Shown one piece after another: positions 1 to 9,472 of a stretch of 64,000 nt of DNA. The translations under genes and the position numbers were made by a program. The stretch comes from JAKVAV01 sp047632755 (GTDB taxonomy: Bacteria > Bacteroidota > Bacteroidia > Flavobacteriales_D > Cryomorphaceae). Location of the stretch: contig JBLIDT010000001.1 in the NCBI GenBank assembly GCA_047632755.1, forward strand, positions 186,001 through 250,000, given 5' to 3'. How positions within the stretch are numbered: position 1 is the first letter of the stretch; each line of letters opens with the position of its first letter. Under the pieces are notes generated by a model. It was not told the origin of the DNA. It was given only the letters and a program-made list of their open reading frames with translations, and did no database searches.

Positions 1-1408
1 AGGACCAAATAAGCTGAGTTAAATCGCCACTTAAGTTGAAAATGGTACCGCTGGACACACCATTGTATGCGCCTGAAAAACCATTGGTAAAGGGGAAGTC
101 TGTTGACTGCGTGACGGATGCCACGTAAACCCCACCTTGGTCTCCTACAATGATTTCTCCTCGAAATCGATCACCGAAATTGAATTCCAGGGCTGGTGAA
201 AAGTTGAGGCCATCGTTTCCCGTCCCTCCGATGTAAGTAGCGGCGATCAAGTCAGTGCCATCAGCGCTGATCTTGGCTACGAAAATGTCTGCACCTTGAA
301 GGTAAGAGACTCCTAACCCTGTAAGAGTAGGACCGCCAGCAAAGTTTTCTTGTGCAGCACCAGGAGTGGTTGGGAAGTCAAATGACCCTGTCGTTCCGTA
401 GATAAAAAGTTCATTGTTTTCGTTTACCACCAAAGAATGAGGAGCTTCATTATCCGATCCGCCCAAGAATGTACTGTACAACAACTCCGTCCCATCTGAA
501 CTGAATTTGGTGATTCCGCAATCGATCACCCCTCCAGCAAAGTTAATCTGGAAAGGGCCGCCCACGACGGGGTATCCACCACCGAAAACGATAGCGCCTC
601 CGTAAAGGTCTCCATCGCTATCGTAACTGGCCGTAAACCCGAAATTATCCGAAAACGCGCCAACATAAGTTGAAAATGAAATCTCAGGATCGATGATTAA
701 TTCCCGATTCGTGTCATACCCTTCAGGAAATTCATAGGACACCAAGTTGCCTTCGAGTAGATAATTACATTCCACGCGTTCAACACGACCGTTTTCGTCA
801 AGTTGATAAACGAATGGCTGTTCTTCATAAATCTCACCAACGCTAGTTTTAAAGATAAGGCGGCCATCTTTTAGCTCAATTGATTCAGCATTCTTAATGT
901 TCACGTGAATCTCGCTAGGATCCGTATTTGGAGCCACCAAGAATTCGTATTTGAGTCGATCGCTTTTAATGTCAAACCTCAAATCAATATTTGGGTAGAC
1001 ATTGCTGTAGTAAGCCCTTTGAAATGACTGAACTCCTTTTGCATGTTTAGATAGATCGTTTCCGATGAAGAAATTCTCCGTTCGGTTTAGACCTTCTTCT
1101 CCATGGAAATCATTGAAATTTCCTCCGACAAAGTCAAATTTTAATGTGTGGGTATTTCCTATCGGTTCGTCAGAATTTCCTTGGATCCAGTCGTGAAAGT
1201 GATCAAAAAACCCTTGCTCCAGTTGTTGAACCGTGACTCCATTTTCGCCGATGAAGAAGTAGCCTCCATCTGTGAGAGCCTTGAAATGAACCTCCTCATG
1301 CCATTGACCTTTGTTCTCTACTAGACGCGGGTCTATACCAGCAATTGCCGACTGAAAAAGGATCAGCAATAAGAACAGTGTTGTTATCTGTTTTGGTGGT
1401 AGGAGCAT
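1..1408 (-). CDS. large secreted SBBP-repeat-like surface protein, N-terminal part (cut by window edge)
   Basis: An open frame reads leftwards from ATG at 1408 to the window edge without a stop (about 469 codons). The product starts with a hydrophobic signal peptide (LFLLLILFQSAIAG) followed by a VENKGQW motif near residue 30, as found at the N-terminus of large Bacteroidota cell-surface proteins that carry SBBP beta-propeller repeats. Further in, phrases such as FSTYVGAFSDN, YSTFLGGSDNE and AATYIGGTGNDG recur about every 60-90 residues, as in SBBP repeats. The missing C-terminus would be expected to carry a T9SS sorting or gliding-motility-associated domain; that is inference. It is transcribed divergently from the PurF-like gene, with 164 bp between them. 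Confidence 0.85.
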   Translation of the reverse strand, partial: MLLPPKQITTLFLLLILFQSAIAGIDPRLVENKGQWHEEVHFKALTDGGYFFIGENGVTVQQLEQGFFDHFHDWIQGNSDEPIGNTHTLKFDFVGGNFNDFHGEEGLNRTENFFIGNDLSKHAKGVQSFQRAYYSNVYPNIDLRFDIKSDRLKYEFLVAPNTDPSEIHVNIKNAESIELKDGRLIFKTSVGEIYEEQPFVYQLDENGRVERVECNYLLEGNLVSYEFPEGYDTNRELIIDPEISFSTYVGAFSDNFGFTASYDSDGDLYGGAIVFGGGYPVVGGPFQINFAGGVIDCGITKFSSDGTELLYSTFLGGSDNEAPHSLVVNENNELFIYGTTGSFDFPTTPGAAQENFAGGPTLTGLGVSYLQGADIFVAKISADGTDLIAATYIGGTGNDGLNFSPALEFNFGDRFRGEIIVGDQGGVYVASVTQSTDFPFTNGFSGAYNGVSSGTIFNLSGDLTQLIWS

Positions 1409-1572
1409 TTTCGCGATAGAGGAACTTTAAAGATATACAATTAAGACGCTAATTCTCCTAAATGGTTGACGCTGTGAGCTCGGTCATTCCTAGTTACTTT
1501 ACAAGTCTGATATGTTTTTGATTTATTTACTTTTGGATTAATTCAATTAACTTCGCGCTTTCTTAAAAATTC

Positions 1573-3474
1573 ATGAGCGATCCTATCAAACACGAGTGCG
1601 GAATAGCACTTCTCCGGCTCAAGAAACCACTCTCTTTTTACCGTGAAAAATACGGGACGTCTTTTTACGGCCTGAATAAACTGTATCTCCTTATGGAGAA
1701 ACAGCACAATCGCGGGCAAGATGGAGCAGGTGTGGCCAATGTCAAACTCGATATGCCCCCAGGCTCTCGATTTATAAGTCGAGTAAGATCGAATAGTCAG
1801 CGTCCAATACAGGAGTGCTTCGACCGCATCAATAAGCGTTTTCAAGAGCTTGCCGAGAAAGACGAGGATAAGCTGACGGACGTGGAATGGCTCAAGATGA
1901 ATGAGGGATTCACTGGTGAACTCTTTTTAGGCCATGTTAGGTATGGAACATTCGGGAAAAATAGCATCGAGAGTTGTCATCCTTTTTTACGTCAAAACAA
2001 CTGGAAGACCAGAAACCTCGTCGTAGCGGGTAACTTCAATTTGACCAATGTAGATGAGCTCTTCGACCTACTTGTAGACATCGGTCAGCATCCGAAGGAA
2101 AAATCGGATACAGTAACGATATTGGAAAAGATCGGTCATTACCTCGATGAGGAAAACGATCGCCTTGTGGCTAATTGGAAGGCACTTGGTTACAGCAAGA
2201 AAGACATTACAGAGAAAATAATTGAGCACATCAACTTGCCTGAAATCCTTCGCAATTCTGCGGAAGATTGGGATGGAGGTTACACCATGGCAGGTCTTCT
2301 CGGTCATGGCGATGCATTTGTACTTCGCGACCCGAATGGAATCCGTCCAGCATTTTATCATGAAGACGATGAGGTAATTGTAATTGCTTCAGAAAGACCA
2401 GTAATCCAAACTGCTTTCAATTTGAAGGTGGAAGATGTTCATGAATTACCCCCAGGACACGCCGCTATTATCCGCCATGATGGTACGATGACTCTCAGCG
2501 AAATCCGAACACCCGGCGAGCGTAAGGCTTGTTCTTTTGAGCGAATTTACTTTTCAAGAGGAAGCGACCAAGATATTTACCGCGAGCGGATTGCACTCGG
2601 AAAATCGGTGGTTCCTCGCGTTCTGGAAAAAATTGACGGAGATATGGAGAACTCTGTTTTCAGTTTTATTCCCAACACAGCCGAGGTAGCATTTTACGGC
2701 ATGATGAAGGGGTTGGAAGATCATTTGAATATCCAGAAGAAGGATATGATCTTGAATCTTGGAGACAAACCCGATGCGGATGCTCTGGAAAAGATTCTGG
2801 CTTTGCGTCCTCGAATGGAGAAGATTGCAGTGAAGGATGCCAAGTTGAGAACGTTTATCACCCAGGATGAATCGCGCGATGATATGGTGGCGCACATCTA
2901 TGACGTCACTTACGGAGCAGTAAGATCGAACGTGGACAATCTCGTGGTTATCGACGATAGTATCGTGCGAGGGACGACTTTGCGTCAAAGTATCATCCGA
3001 ATTCTGAACCGGCTAGAGCCGAAGAAAATCGTAATAGTTTCCAGTGCTCCTCAAATTCGTTTTCCCGATTGCTACGGAATAGACATGGCGAAACTCGGAG
3101 ATTTCGTTGCGTTTCAAGCGGGCATTAGCCTGCTGAAGAAAACGGGTCAGGAGAGAGTTATTTCAGACGTTTACGAGAAGTGTAAGAACCAAGAGAAGTT
3201 GGATAAGTCCGAAATTCGCAATTATGCGAAAGAGATTTTTACACCCTTCACCTATGAGGAGGTTTCAGCAGAAATTTCGGTGCTGCTTACGCCACCAGAA
3301 GTGGAGTGCGAAGTAGAGATCATTTTTCAAACGTTGGACGGATTGCACAAGGCTTGTCCCGATCACCTCGGCGACTGGTACTTCTCAGGAGATTACCCCA
3401 CACCAGGCGGAAACAAGGTGGTCAATCGGGCATTCATAAACTATTACGAAGGGAAAAACGAAAGGGCTTATTAA
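1573..3474 (+). CDS. PurF-like amidophosphoribosyltransferase family protein (class II glutamine amidotransferase + PRTase)
   Basis: The 633-residue product has an N-terminal Ntn glutaminase domain with candidate nucleophile Cys9 (HECGIA), HNRGQDGAG at about 45-53 and GHVRYGT near 120. The C-terminal phosphoribosyltransferase domain carries the PRPP-binding loop VVIDDSIVRGTT at about 458-469. PurF makes phosphoribosylamine from PRPP and glutamine, the first committed step of purine synthesis. This version is about 130-160 residues longer than classical PurF, and its Cys lies after an eight-residue leader that would need removal. It matches a long PurF-like family of Bacteroidota; whether it is the housekeeping enzyme or a paralogue cannot be told here. 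It converges on the suf operon with a 4-base 3' overlap. Confidence 0.8.
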   Translation: MSDPIKHECGIALLRLKKPLSFYREKYGTSFYGLNKLYLLMEKQHNRGQDGAGVANVKLDMPPGSRFISRVRSNSQRPIQECFDRINKRFQELAEKDEDKLTDVEWLKMNEGFTGELFLGHVRYGTFGKNSIESCHPFLRQNNWKTRNLVVAGNFNLTNVDELFDLLVDIGQHPKEKSDTVTILEKIGHYLDEENDRLVANWKALGYSKKDITEKIIEHINLPEILRNSAEDWDGGYTMAGLLGHGDAFVLRDPNGIRPAFYHEDDEVIVIASERPVIQTAFNLKVEDVHELPPGHAAIIRHDGTMTLSEIRTPGERKACSFERIYFSRGSDQDIYRERIALGKSVVPRVLEKIDGDMENSVFSFIPNTAEVAFYGMMKGLEDHLNIQKKDMILNLGDKPDADALEKILALRPRMEKIAVKDAKLRTFITQDESRDDMVAHIYDVTYGAVRSNVDNLVVIDDSIVRGTTLRQSIIRILNRLEPKKIVIVSSAPQIRFPDCYGIDMAKLGDFVAFQAGISLLKKTGQERVISDVYEKCKNQEKLDKSEIRNYAKEIFTPFTYEEVSAEISVLLTPPEVECEVEIIFQTLDGLHKACPDHLGDWYFSGDYPTPGGNKVVNRAFINYYEGKNERAY

Positions 3475-3986
3475 ACTTTCTTCTTTTTGTAAATAGGCAC
3501 CGTACTGCAAGGTTCACCAAACATAATCATCTTAGCCACTGGCATTAGCTTTTCGGTAAGTTTACCGTAAGCGCTGTAGTGAACGGATTTTTTTCCACAC
3601 CCTTTGATGATGATTCTCGCATCCTCGTATTCTGATGTATCTAGCGCATCGATAGCCTTTTCAATGTGGCTTTTCTCTGCTTCGGCAGGAGTGTCGAAGT
3701 AAATATCAGACGAAAATGACTCAAGCCTTGAAGCGATAAGCATAAAAGCCCAATTTGGGATGATCGCGTCTGCCGAGCAAAAAACAGCAACTGCCTTATC
3801 TTGATACTGACTCCAGTCGTGAGTCGAAACGTATTCGCGAAAGTCTTTCTCTTTTAGTGCAATTCCTTCCCAGAGTTGGTCCTTGATATCTATTTGGAGC
3901 AACGCTTCATCGGAAACGAATTCATCCATTTCGATGACATTTAGGCCACTCTTGGCTACTTTATTTACGATTTCGAAATCACTCAT
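3471..3986 (-). CDS. DUF2480 family protein, last gene of the suf operon
   Basis: A 171-residue cytoplasmic protein of the Bacteroidota DUF2480 family, function unknown. The start at 3986 was chosen because its ATG overlaps the stop of the DUF59 gene as TAATG, implying translational coupling; the upstream extension would run into that gene. Cysteines occur in the phrases VFCSADAIIP, IKGCGKKS and FGEPCSTVP near the C-terminus. It closes an operon of Fe-S assembly genes, so a role in sulfur or cluster handling is a reasonable guess, but nothing in the sequence proves it. Its 3' end overlaps the convergent PurF-like gene by 4 bases. Confidence 0.8.
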   Translation of the reverse strand: MSDFEIVNKVAKSGLNVIEMDEFVSDEALLQIDIKDQLWEGIALKEKDFREYVSTHDWSQYQDKAVAVFCSADAIIPNWAFMLIASRLESFSSDIYFDTPAEAEKSHIEKAIDALDTSEYEDARIIIKGCGKKSVHYSAYGKLTEKLMPVAKMIMFGEPCSTVPIYKKKKV

Positions 3987-4297
3987 TACAAGAAACCTAG
4001 TTCGAGTTGTGCCTCTTCGCTCATCATTTCTTTGTCCCACGGCGGTTCAAAAGTAATTTCAACTTTGGCGCCATTCACAAATTCGATGGCTTTGATTTTA
4101 TCCTCTACCTCTACGGGCAATGATTCGGCCACAGGGCAAGAAGGAGAGGTCAGCGTCATGCTGACTTTCACATTGTGGTCAGTGTCGATGTTGATATCGT
4201 AAATCAAACCCAACTCGTAAATGTCGACGGGTATTTCAGGGTCATAAATTGTTTTTATAGCCGTGATGATGATATCCTCTTGTTGCTTTTTATCCAT
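3986..4297 (-). CDS. SUF-associated DUF59/MIP18 family Fe-S assembly protein (SufT-like)
   Basis: A 103-residue DUF59 protein. It begins with the helix and motif typical of the family (TAIKTIYDPEIPVDIYELGLIYDI) and keeps the SPSCPVAESLP segment, with Cys54 as the conserved reactive or metal-binding residue. Family members (SufT, PaaD, MIP18/CIA2) help mature or deliver Fe-S clusters. It lies 5 bp downstream of sufE and overlaps the DUF2480 gene by one base, so it is part of the suf operon. Membership in the DUF59 family is clear; its exact step in cluster assembly is not. Confidence 0.88.
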   Translation of the reverse strand: MDKKQQEDIIITAIKTIYDPEIPVDIYELGLIYDINIDTDHNVKVSMTLTSPSCPVAESLPVEVEDKIKAIEFVNGAKVEITFEPPWDKEMMSEEAQLELGFL

Positions 4298-4302
4298 TGC
4301 GG

Positions 4303-4728
4303 TTATTGTTTTGCCTGATGGGCCAAAGCGTAAAACTTCATTTGCTTAACCATCGAAACGAGTCCGTTTGATCGAGTAGGTGATAGGTGTTCTTTCAATC
4401 CGATTTGATCAATGAAGCTCAGCTGTGCACTCACTATGTCTTCTGGTTTCTGATTGTTGAGCACGCGAATCATCAAGGCAACTATTCCTTTGGTAATGAT
4501 GGCATCGCTATCGGCAGAGAACAGTATTTTGTTTTCCTCCCGATCAGCGTGAAGCCATACTCTCGATTGGCACCCTTTGATCAGATTTTCCTCTTTTTTG
4601 TACTGCTCATCAATCATGGGTAAGCTTTTCCCCAGCTCGATGAGGTGCTCGTATTTTTCCATCCAGTCGGGAAAAAATTCGAACTCTTCAATGATTTCTT
4701 CTTCGCGTTCTCGAATCGACTCAGCCAT
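4303..4728 (-). CDS. sufE: SufE family cysteine desulfuration protein
   Basis: A 141-residue SufE homologue. SufE accepts persulfide sulfur from the SufS cysteine desulfurase and passes it to the SufBC(D) scaffold. The acceptor cysteine is visible as Cys53 in LIKGCQSRVW, the family signature, and length is normal. The start codon overlaps the sufS stop by one base (4728), and the next gene is 5 bp downstream, so all three are translated from one message. Confidence 0.93.
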   Translation of the reverse strand: MAESIREREEEIIEEFEFFPDWMEKYEHLIELGKSLPMIDEQYKKEENLIKGCQSRVWLHADREENKILFSADSDAIITKGIVALMIRVLNNQKPEDIVSAQLSFIDQIGLKEHLSPTRSNGLVSMVKQMKFYALAHQAKQ

Positions 4729-5975
4729 TATCTCAACATATTTACGGCGCGTTTCACGCCTTCGGTTAGCAAGTCAATCTCTTCGAGGGTATTGTATGCA
4801 GCGAAGGATGCGCGACACGTTCCTGGTAATCCGAACTTATCCATCAAGGGTTGGGTGCAGTGATGCCCCGTTCTGATGGCTATTCCCAGCTTGTCGATAA
4901 TCGCTCCGATATCAGAAGGGTGAGTTCCCTCTACCACGAAAGATACTACGCTGGCTTTGTGGTCAGCAGTACCGACGATTTTTAGGCCATCAATTTCCAA
5001 AAGTCTTTCCGTAGCGTAAGCCACTAATCCATTTTCGATTTCAGAGATATTGTCAATTCCAAAGTCTTCCATGAAATCTGCCGCCGCGGCTAGGCCAATG
5101 GCAGCAGCCATATCTGGTGTGCCTGCCTCAAATTTGAAAGGAAGTTCGTTGTAAGTCGTCTTTTCGAAAGTGACCGTCTTGATCATCTCTCCACCACCTT
5201 GATAAGGAGGCATATTCTCAAGCACAGACTCTTTTCCGTAAAGGATACCGCTACCTGTGGGACCGTACATTTTGTGTCCGGAGAAAACGTAGAAATCACA
5301 ATCGATATCCTGAACATCAATTTCACCGTGTGGCGCAGCTTGCGCTCCATCTACTAGCGTGTAGGCTCCGAATTTTTTCGCTTCGGCTACTATTTCTTTT
5401 ACGGGGTTGATCGTCCCCAGTGCATTTGAAATATGAACAACCGATACCAACTTGGTGCGATCAGATAGTTTCGACTTTAAGTCGTCCATATCAATCGAGC
5501 CGTCCTCGTTAACGTTGGCTACGACCAATTTTGCTCCTTTATCGCTGCAGGCCATTTGCCATGGAACAATATTGGAATGGTGCTCCATTTCGGTAATGAG
5601 AACTTCATCACCCTCTTTGAGGTGAGCTTTCGCGAAAGCTGATGCCACCAAGTTTATGCCATCCGTGCACCCTTTGGTGAAGATGATTTCCTTCGTGGAA
5701 GAAGCGTTGATAAATCTGCGCATTCTCTCTCTGGCACCTTCGTAACTCTCCGTAGCTAATTGGCTGAGGTAATGAACACCTCGGTGCACATTGCTGTGCT
5801 CATTGAAATAATAGTTTTCAATGGCCTTCAAAACCTGTTTGGGCTTTTGAGCTGATGCCGCATTATCGAGATAGACTAGCTTATGCCCGTTTACTTCTCT
5901 TTTGAGAATGGGGAAAGCCTCTATGAATGAGGTATTATCGGGTAGTGTTATCGTTTTTATTGCTGTTTCGGCCAT
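4728..5975 (-). CDS. sufS: cysteine desulfurase SufS
   Basis: A 415-residue PLP-dependent enzyme of fold type I that removes sulfur from L-cysteine to give alanine and an enzyme persulfide, the sulfur source for Fe-S cluster building. The PLP lysine is Lys235 in SGHKMYGPTG and the catalytic cysteine is Cys373 in RTGHHCTQPLM; the short loop around it is the SufS (group II) pattern rather than IscS. It lies 2 bp downstream of sufD and overlaps sufE by one base. A second group II paralogue (CsdA type) is possible in principle, but the operon context supports SufS. Confidence 0.95.
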   Translation of the reverse strand: MAETAIKTITLPDNTSFIEAFPILKREVNGHKLVYLDNAASAQKPKQVLKAIENYYFNEHSNVHRGVHYLSQLATESYEGARERMRRFINASSTKEIIFTKGCTDGINLVASAFAKAHLKEGDEVLITEMEHHSNIVPWQMACSDKGAKLVVANVNEDGSIDMDDLKSKLSDRTKLVSVVHISNALGTINPVKEIVAEAKKFGAYTLVDGAQAAPHGEIDVQDIDCDFYVFSGHKMYGPTGSGILYGKESVLENMPPYQGGGEMIKTVTFEKTTYNELPFKFEAGTPDMAAAIGLAAAADFMEDFGIDNISEIENGLVAYATERLLEIDGLKIVGTADHKASVVSFVVEGTHPSDIGAIIDKLGIAIRTGHHCTQPLMDKFGLPGTCRASFAAYNTLEEIDLLTEGVKRAVNMLR

Positions 5976-5977
5976 AT

Positions 5978-7234
5978 TTAAGCCAGTTTTGTGTGTATAG
6001 TATCTTCTATGATTTCTCTCAGATCTTCATTCACGAGCTTCTCCAAAACATCTTCGGCGAATGCATTGATCAAGAGTTTGCGTGCATTTTCTTTGGACAA
6101 TCCACGAGCCATTAAATAGAACATCGCTTCGTCGTCGAGTTGTCCGGTAGTGCTGCCATGGCTGCACTTCACGTCGTCGGCGTAAATTTCCAATTCTGGC
6201 TTCGAGTTCATCGTTGCCATATCTGATGCAATGATGTTTCCGTTGCTCTGGAATGCATTGGTTTTCTGGGCGTCTTGCCTTACAAATACCTTTCCGTTGA
6301 ATACTCCTGTCGACTTGTCTAGAAGCACTCCGCGGTACAATTCGTTCGACACGCAATTTGGTTTCTCGTGATCGACGATTGTATGATTATCTATATGCTC
6401 CTTCAAATTCGGGATATAGAAACCGTTCAAGTTGCATTCACTGTGCTCATCAATTAGTCGAATGGTCGAGTTATTCCTCGTCCAGTTTCCACTCAAGGTA
6501 AATGTGTTTTGCGTGTAAGTGCAGTTTTTTCCTTGTTCACCGAAAGTTTCGTGCAGATGAAATCCTTTTTCGGAACCGTGTTGCACAATGTCAATCTTGA
6601 GATGAGCATTGTCGCCCACGACTGCTTCAGAGTGCACATTAGCGAAAGCCAAACTGCCCGCTGAGTGAATGTGAAACTCTGAAATCTTTAGTTCAGAATT
6701 TTCTGCCACCTCCACAAATGAACGTGGCTGAGAAATCGTGTTTTGGCCAGAATAAAGAAAAACGATTTGCAAAGAATCCTTAATCGCCTTGTTCTTAGCT
6801 ACGCTAATGTGATAGCCATCCTGCGGCATGGCGGTGTTCCAAGCTCTGAAAATATCTTCTTCTCCCTGCGCGATGGTCGAGGCAATACCTGACTTCGCGA
6901 AAGGCAAAATCGTCAAGCCCTCCGCTGTGGGAAGTGATGATCTTTTGGCGTCGAAGTGACCGTTGACAAAAACCATTCGGTTTTTTGATACGGGCAAATT
7001 TTCTGGAAGGTCGATGTTTTTCAACCCTCCGAACCTCCATTCCTTATTCGCTATTTGGCCTGTTCTCGTGTACTTCCAATATTCCAATTTCGTGGTAGGA
7101 AACTCCAGTGATTCAAGCTTGAGTAAACTACTATTGCTTAAGGAGTCGAAAGAATTGGGAACAGCATTTTTGTATGAACTCCTCATGAAATCCAAGACCG
7201 CTTGTTCTTTTGTCATTTCTTTTGCTAATTCCAT
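5978..7234 (-). CDS. sufD: Fe-S cluster assembly protein SufD
   Basis: A 418-residue SufD homologue, the partner of SufB and SufC in the SufBC2D scaffold complex. The C-terminal half shows the SufBD beta-helix core, with motifs such as QKTNAFQSNGNIIASD and DDVKCSHGSTTGQLDDEAMFYL, where the latter holds the conserved Cys-Ser-His segment. The N-terminal part is divergent, as usual for SufD. It sits between sufC and sufS with 2-bp gaps on both sides. Confidence 0.93.
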   Translation of the reverse strand: MELAKEMTKEQAVLDFMRSSYKNAVPNSFDSLSNSSLLKLESLEFPTTKLEYWKYTRTGQIANKEWRFGGLKNIDLPENLPVSKNRMVFVNGHFDAKRSSLPTAEGLTILPFAKSGIASTIAQGEEDIFRAWNTAMPQDGYHISVAKNKAIKDSLQIVFLYSGQNTISQPRSFVEVAENSELKISEFHIHSAGSLAFANVHSEAVVGDNAHLKIDIVQHGSEKGFHLHETFGEQGKNCTYTQNTFTLSGNWTRNNSTIRLIDEHSECNLNGFYIPNLKEHIDNHTIVDHEKPNCVSNELYRGVLLDKSTGVFNGKVFVRQDAQKTNAFQSNGNIIASDMATMNSKPELEIYADDVKCSHGSTTGQLDDEAMFYLMARGLSKENARKLLINAFAEDVLEKLVNEDLREIIEDTIHTKLA

Positions 7235-7236
7235 AG

Positions 7237-7998
7237 TTAAGCAGTTACTGTTTCAGCTTCTTTCTTAATCCAATCGTATCCTTTCTCTTCGAGTTCCAGA
7301 GCCAATTCTTTGCCTCCAGTTTTCACGATTTTTCCATCGTGAAGCACGTGAACGAAGTCTGGAATGATGTAGTCTAAAAGGCGCTGGTAGTGTGTTACAA
7401 TAATAAATGATCGGTCTTCACTACGAAGTTGGTTCACACCATTCGCTACGACTCTTAGGGCATCGATATCGAGTCCACTATCGGTCTCATCGAGAATGGC
7501 CAGTTTTGGCTCGAGCATAGCCATTTGAAATATCTCGTTTCTTTTCTTCTCACCGCCCGAAAAACCTTCGTTCACCGAACGGTTGGTGAGCTTGTTGTCC
7601 AGCTCTACCAAAGAGGCTTTGTCCTTTACTCTTTTTAGAAACTCCTTCGCTGTAATGGGTTCTTCCCCAAGTGCTTCGCGTTTTTCGTTGATGGCAGCTT
7701 TCAAGAAGTTGATGTTACTCACACCAGGGATCTCTACTGGATATTGAAATGCCAAAAACACTCCAGCATGAGAGCGTTCATCAGGGCCCAATTCCAAAAG
7801 GTCTTTACCAAGGAAGTCAACTGATCCTGAAGTCACTTCGAAAGTGTCGTTTCCCGCAAGAACAGATGCCAGGGTGCTTTTACCAGAGCCATTTGGCCCC
7901 ATAATAGCGTGAACTTCTCCAGGCTGAACTTCAAGAGTGAGTCCTTTGAGTATTTCCTTGCCTTCAATTGAGGCGTGTATATCTTTAATTTTGAGCAT
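7237..7998 (-). CDS. sufC: Fe-S cluster assembly ATPase SufC
   Basis: A 253-residue soluble ABC-type ATPase that drives conformational change in the SufBCD scaffold. Walker A is GPNGSGKST at about 34-42, the signature is FSGGEKKRNE, and the Walker B region is LAILDETDSGLD, which carries the SufC-specific aspartate (DETDSGLD). The typical SufC phrase HAGVFLAFQYPVEIPGV is present. It lies 18 bp downstream of sufB and 2 bp upstream of sufD. Confidence 0.96.
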   Translation of the reverse strand: MLKIKDIHASIEGKEILKGLTLEVQPGEVHAIMGPNGSGKSTLASVLAGNDTFEVTSGSVDFLGKDLLELGPDERSHAGVFLAFQYPVEIPGVSNINFLKAAINEKREALGEEPITAKEFLKRVKDKASLVELDNKLTNRSVNEGFSGGEKKRNEIFQMAMLEPKLAILDETDSGLDIDALRVVANGVNQLRSEDRSFIIVTHYQRLLDYIIPDFVHVLHDGKIVKTGGKELALELEEKGYDWIKKEAETVTA

Positions 7999-8016
7999 TC
8001 GTCGTCTTTTCTGAGT

Positions 8017-9462
8017 TTATCCTACGCTTCCCTCGAGGGAAATGGCGAGTAATTTTTGGGCTTCCACGGCAAACTCCATTGGTAGCTTATTTAGAACGTC
8101 TTTAGCGTATCCGTTTACAATTAGGCTGATGGCTTTCTCTTCGCTAATTCCTCTTTGCAGGCAATAGAATATCTGGTCTTCTCCAATTTTGGAAGTCGTG
8201 GCCTCGTGCTCCACTTTTGCCGAGCTGTTTGAAGTCTCGATGTATGGGAAGGTGTGAGCACCGCAACGGTCGCCCATCAAAAGGGAGTCGCATTGCGAAA
8301 AGTTCCTCGCATTCTCTGCACTCTTATTGATTTTCACTAATCCTCGGTAGGAATTTTGAGACTTGCCTGAAGAGATACCTTTTGAGATGATCGTGCTTTT
8401 GGTGTTTTTACCAATGTGGATCATCTTGGTACCCGTATCAGCTTGCTGGTAATTGTTGGTTACCGCAACGGAATAAAACTCTCCGACTGAATTGTCTCCT
8501 TTGAGGATACAAGACGGGTACTTCCAAGTAACAGCAGAACCCGTTTCAACCTGAGTCCAAGAAATCTTGGCGTTGGTTTCGCAAATCCCTCTTTTGGTCA
8601 CGAAATTGAAAATGCCACCTTTCCCGTTTTCATCTCCTGGATACCAGTTTTGAACGGTGGAGTATTTGATCTCCGCGTCATCAAGCGCTACTAGTTCTAC
8701 GACCGCGGCATGCAATTGATTCTCATCGCGCATTGGGGCGGTGCAGCCTTCGAGGTAGCTTACGTAACTTCCCTTATCTGCAATAACTAGCGTTCTCTCG
8801 AACTGGCCAGTGTTGGCTTCGTTGATTCGGAAGTAGGTCGAAAGTTCCATCGGGCATCTCACTCCAGGTGGGATGTAAGCGAAAGATCCGTCAGTAAATA
8901 CAGCGCTGTTTAATGCTGCATAAAAGTTGTCAGATTTTGGCACGACCGAACCAACATATTTCCTAACTAGTTCTGGGTGATTTTGAACCGCTTCACTGAA
9001 TGAACAGAAAATGATTCCCAACTCACCGAGTTTTTCTTTGAATGTTGTAGCCACGGATACGCTGTCCATAACGATGTCTATGGCCACACCAGTTAATTTC
9101 TTTTGCTCATCAATCGAGATTCCCAATTTTTTAAAGGTATCCAGCAATTCAGGGTCAACCTCGTCCAAGCTGTTTAGCTTTTTCTTGGGTTGCGGAGCTG
9201 CGTAGTAGTGGATGTCCTGGAACTTTGGCTTGTTATAATGAACATGTGCCCATTCGGGCTCTGTCATTTCCGTCCATTTACGGTAAGACTCAAGCCTGAA
9301 GTCAAGCATCCATTGGGGCTCCTTCTTTTTGCTGGAGATCAATCGAATGATATCCTCGTTGATTCCTAAGGGTGCTTTATCTGATTCGATATTGGTCGTA
9401 AACCCGTACTTGTATGGGGTTTTCGTTACCTCATCGATTATTTGATTTTCGTCTACTGCCAT
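8017..9462 (-). CDS. sufB: Fe-S cluster assembly protein SufB
   Basis: A 481-residue SufB, the central scaffold subunit on which Fe-S clusters are built. Characteristic segments include DSVSVATTFKEKL, GSVVPKSDNFYAALNSAVF, YIPPGVRCPMELSTYFRIN and the C-terminal SQCDSLLMGDRCGAHTFPYIE, with conserved cysteines. The start at 9462 (MAVDENQIID) was preferred over an in-frame start at 9546, because the latter would run 74 bases into the upstream sufA gene in another frame and add 28 unrelated residues. It lies 10 bp downstream of sufA. Confidence 0.94.
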   Translation of the reverse strand: MAVDENQIIDEVTKTPYKYGFTTNIESDKAPLGINEDIIRLISSKKKEPQWMLDFRLESYRKWTEMTEPEWAHVHYNKPKFQDIHYYAAPQPKKKLNSLDEVDPELLDTFKKLGISIDEQKKLTGVAIDIVMDSVSVATTFKEKLGELGIIFCSFSEAVQNHPELVRKYVGSVVPKSDNFYAALNSAVFTDGSFAYIPPGVRCPMELSTYFRINEANTGQFERTLVIADKGSYVSYLEGCTAPMRDENQLHAAVVELVALDDAEIKYSTVQNWYPGDENGKGGIFNFVTKRGICETNAKISWTQVETGSAVTWKYPSCILKGDNSVGEFYSVAVTNNYQQADTGTKMIHIGKNTKSTIISKGISSGKSQNSYRGLVKINKSAENARNFSQCDSLLMGDRCGAHTFPYIETSNSSAKVEHEATTSKIGEDQIFYCLQRGISEEKAISLIVNGYAKDVLNKLPMEFAVEAQKLLAISLEGSVG

Positions 9463-9472
9463 TGTGTTTTTC

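Noticed and set aside
2554..2988. 144-codon frame on the minus strand inside the PurF-like gene
   Set aside because: Antisense to a well-supported domain and without protein-like pattern; a shadow frame.
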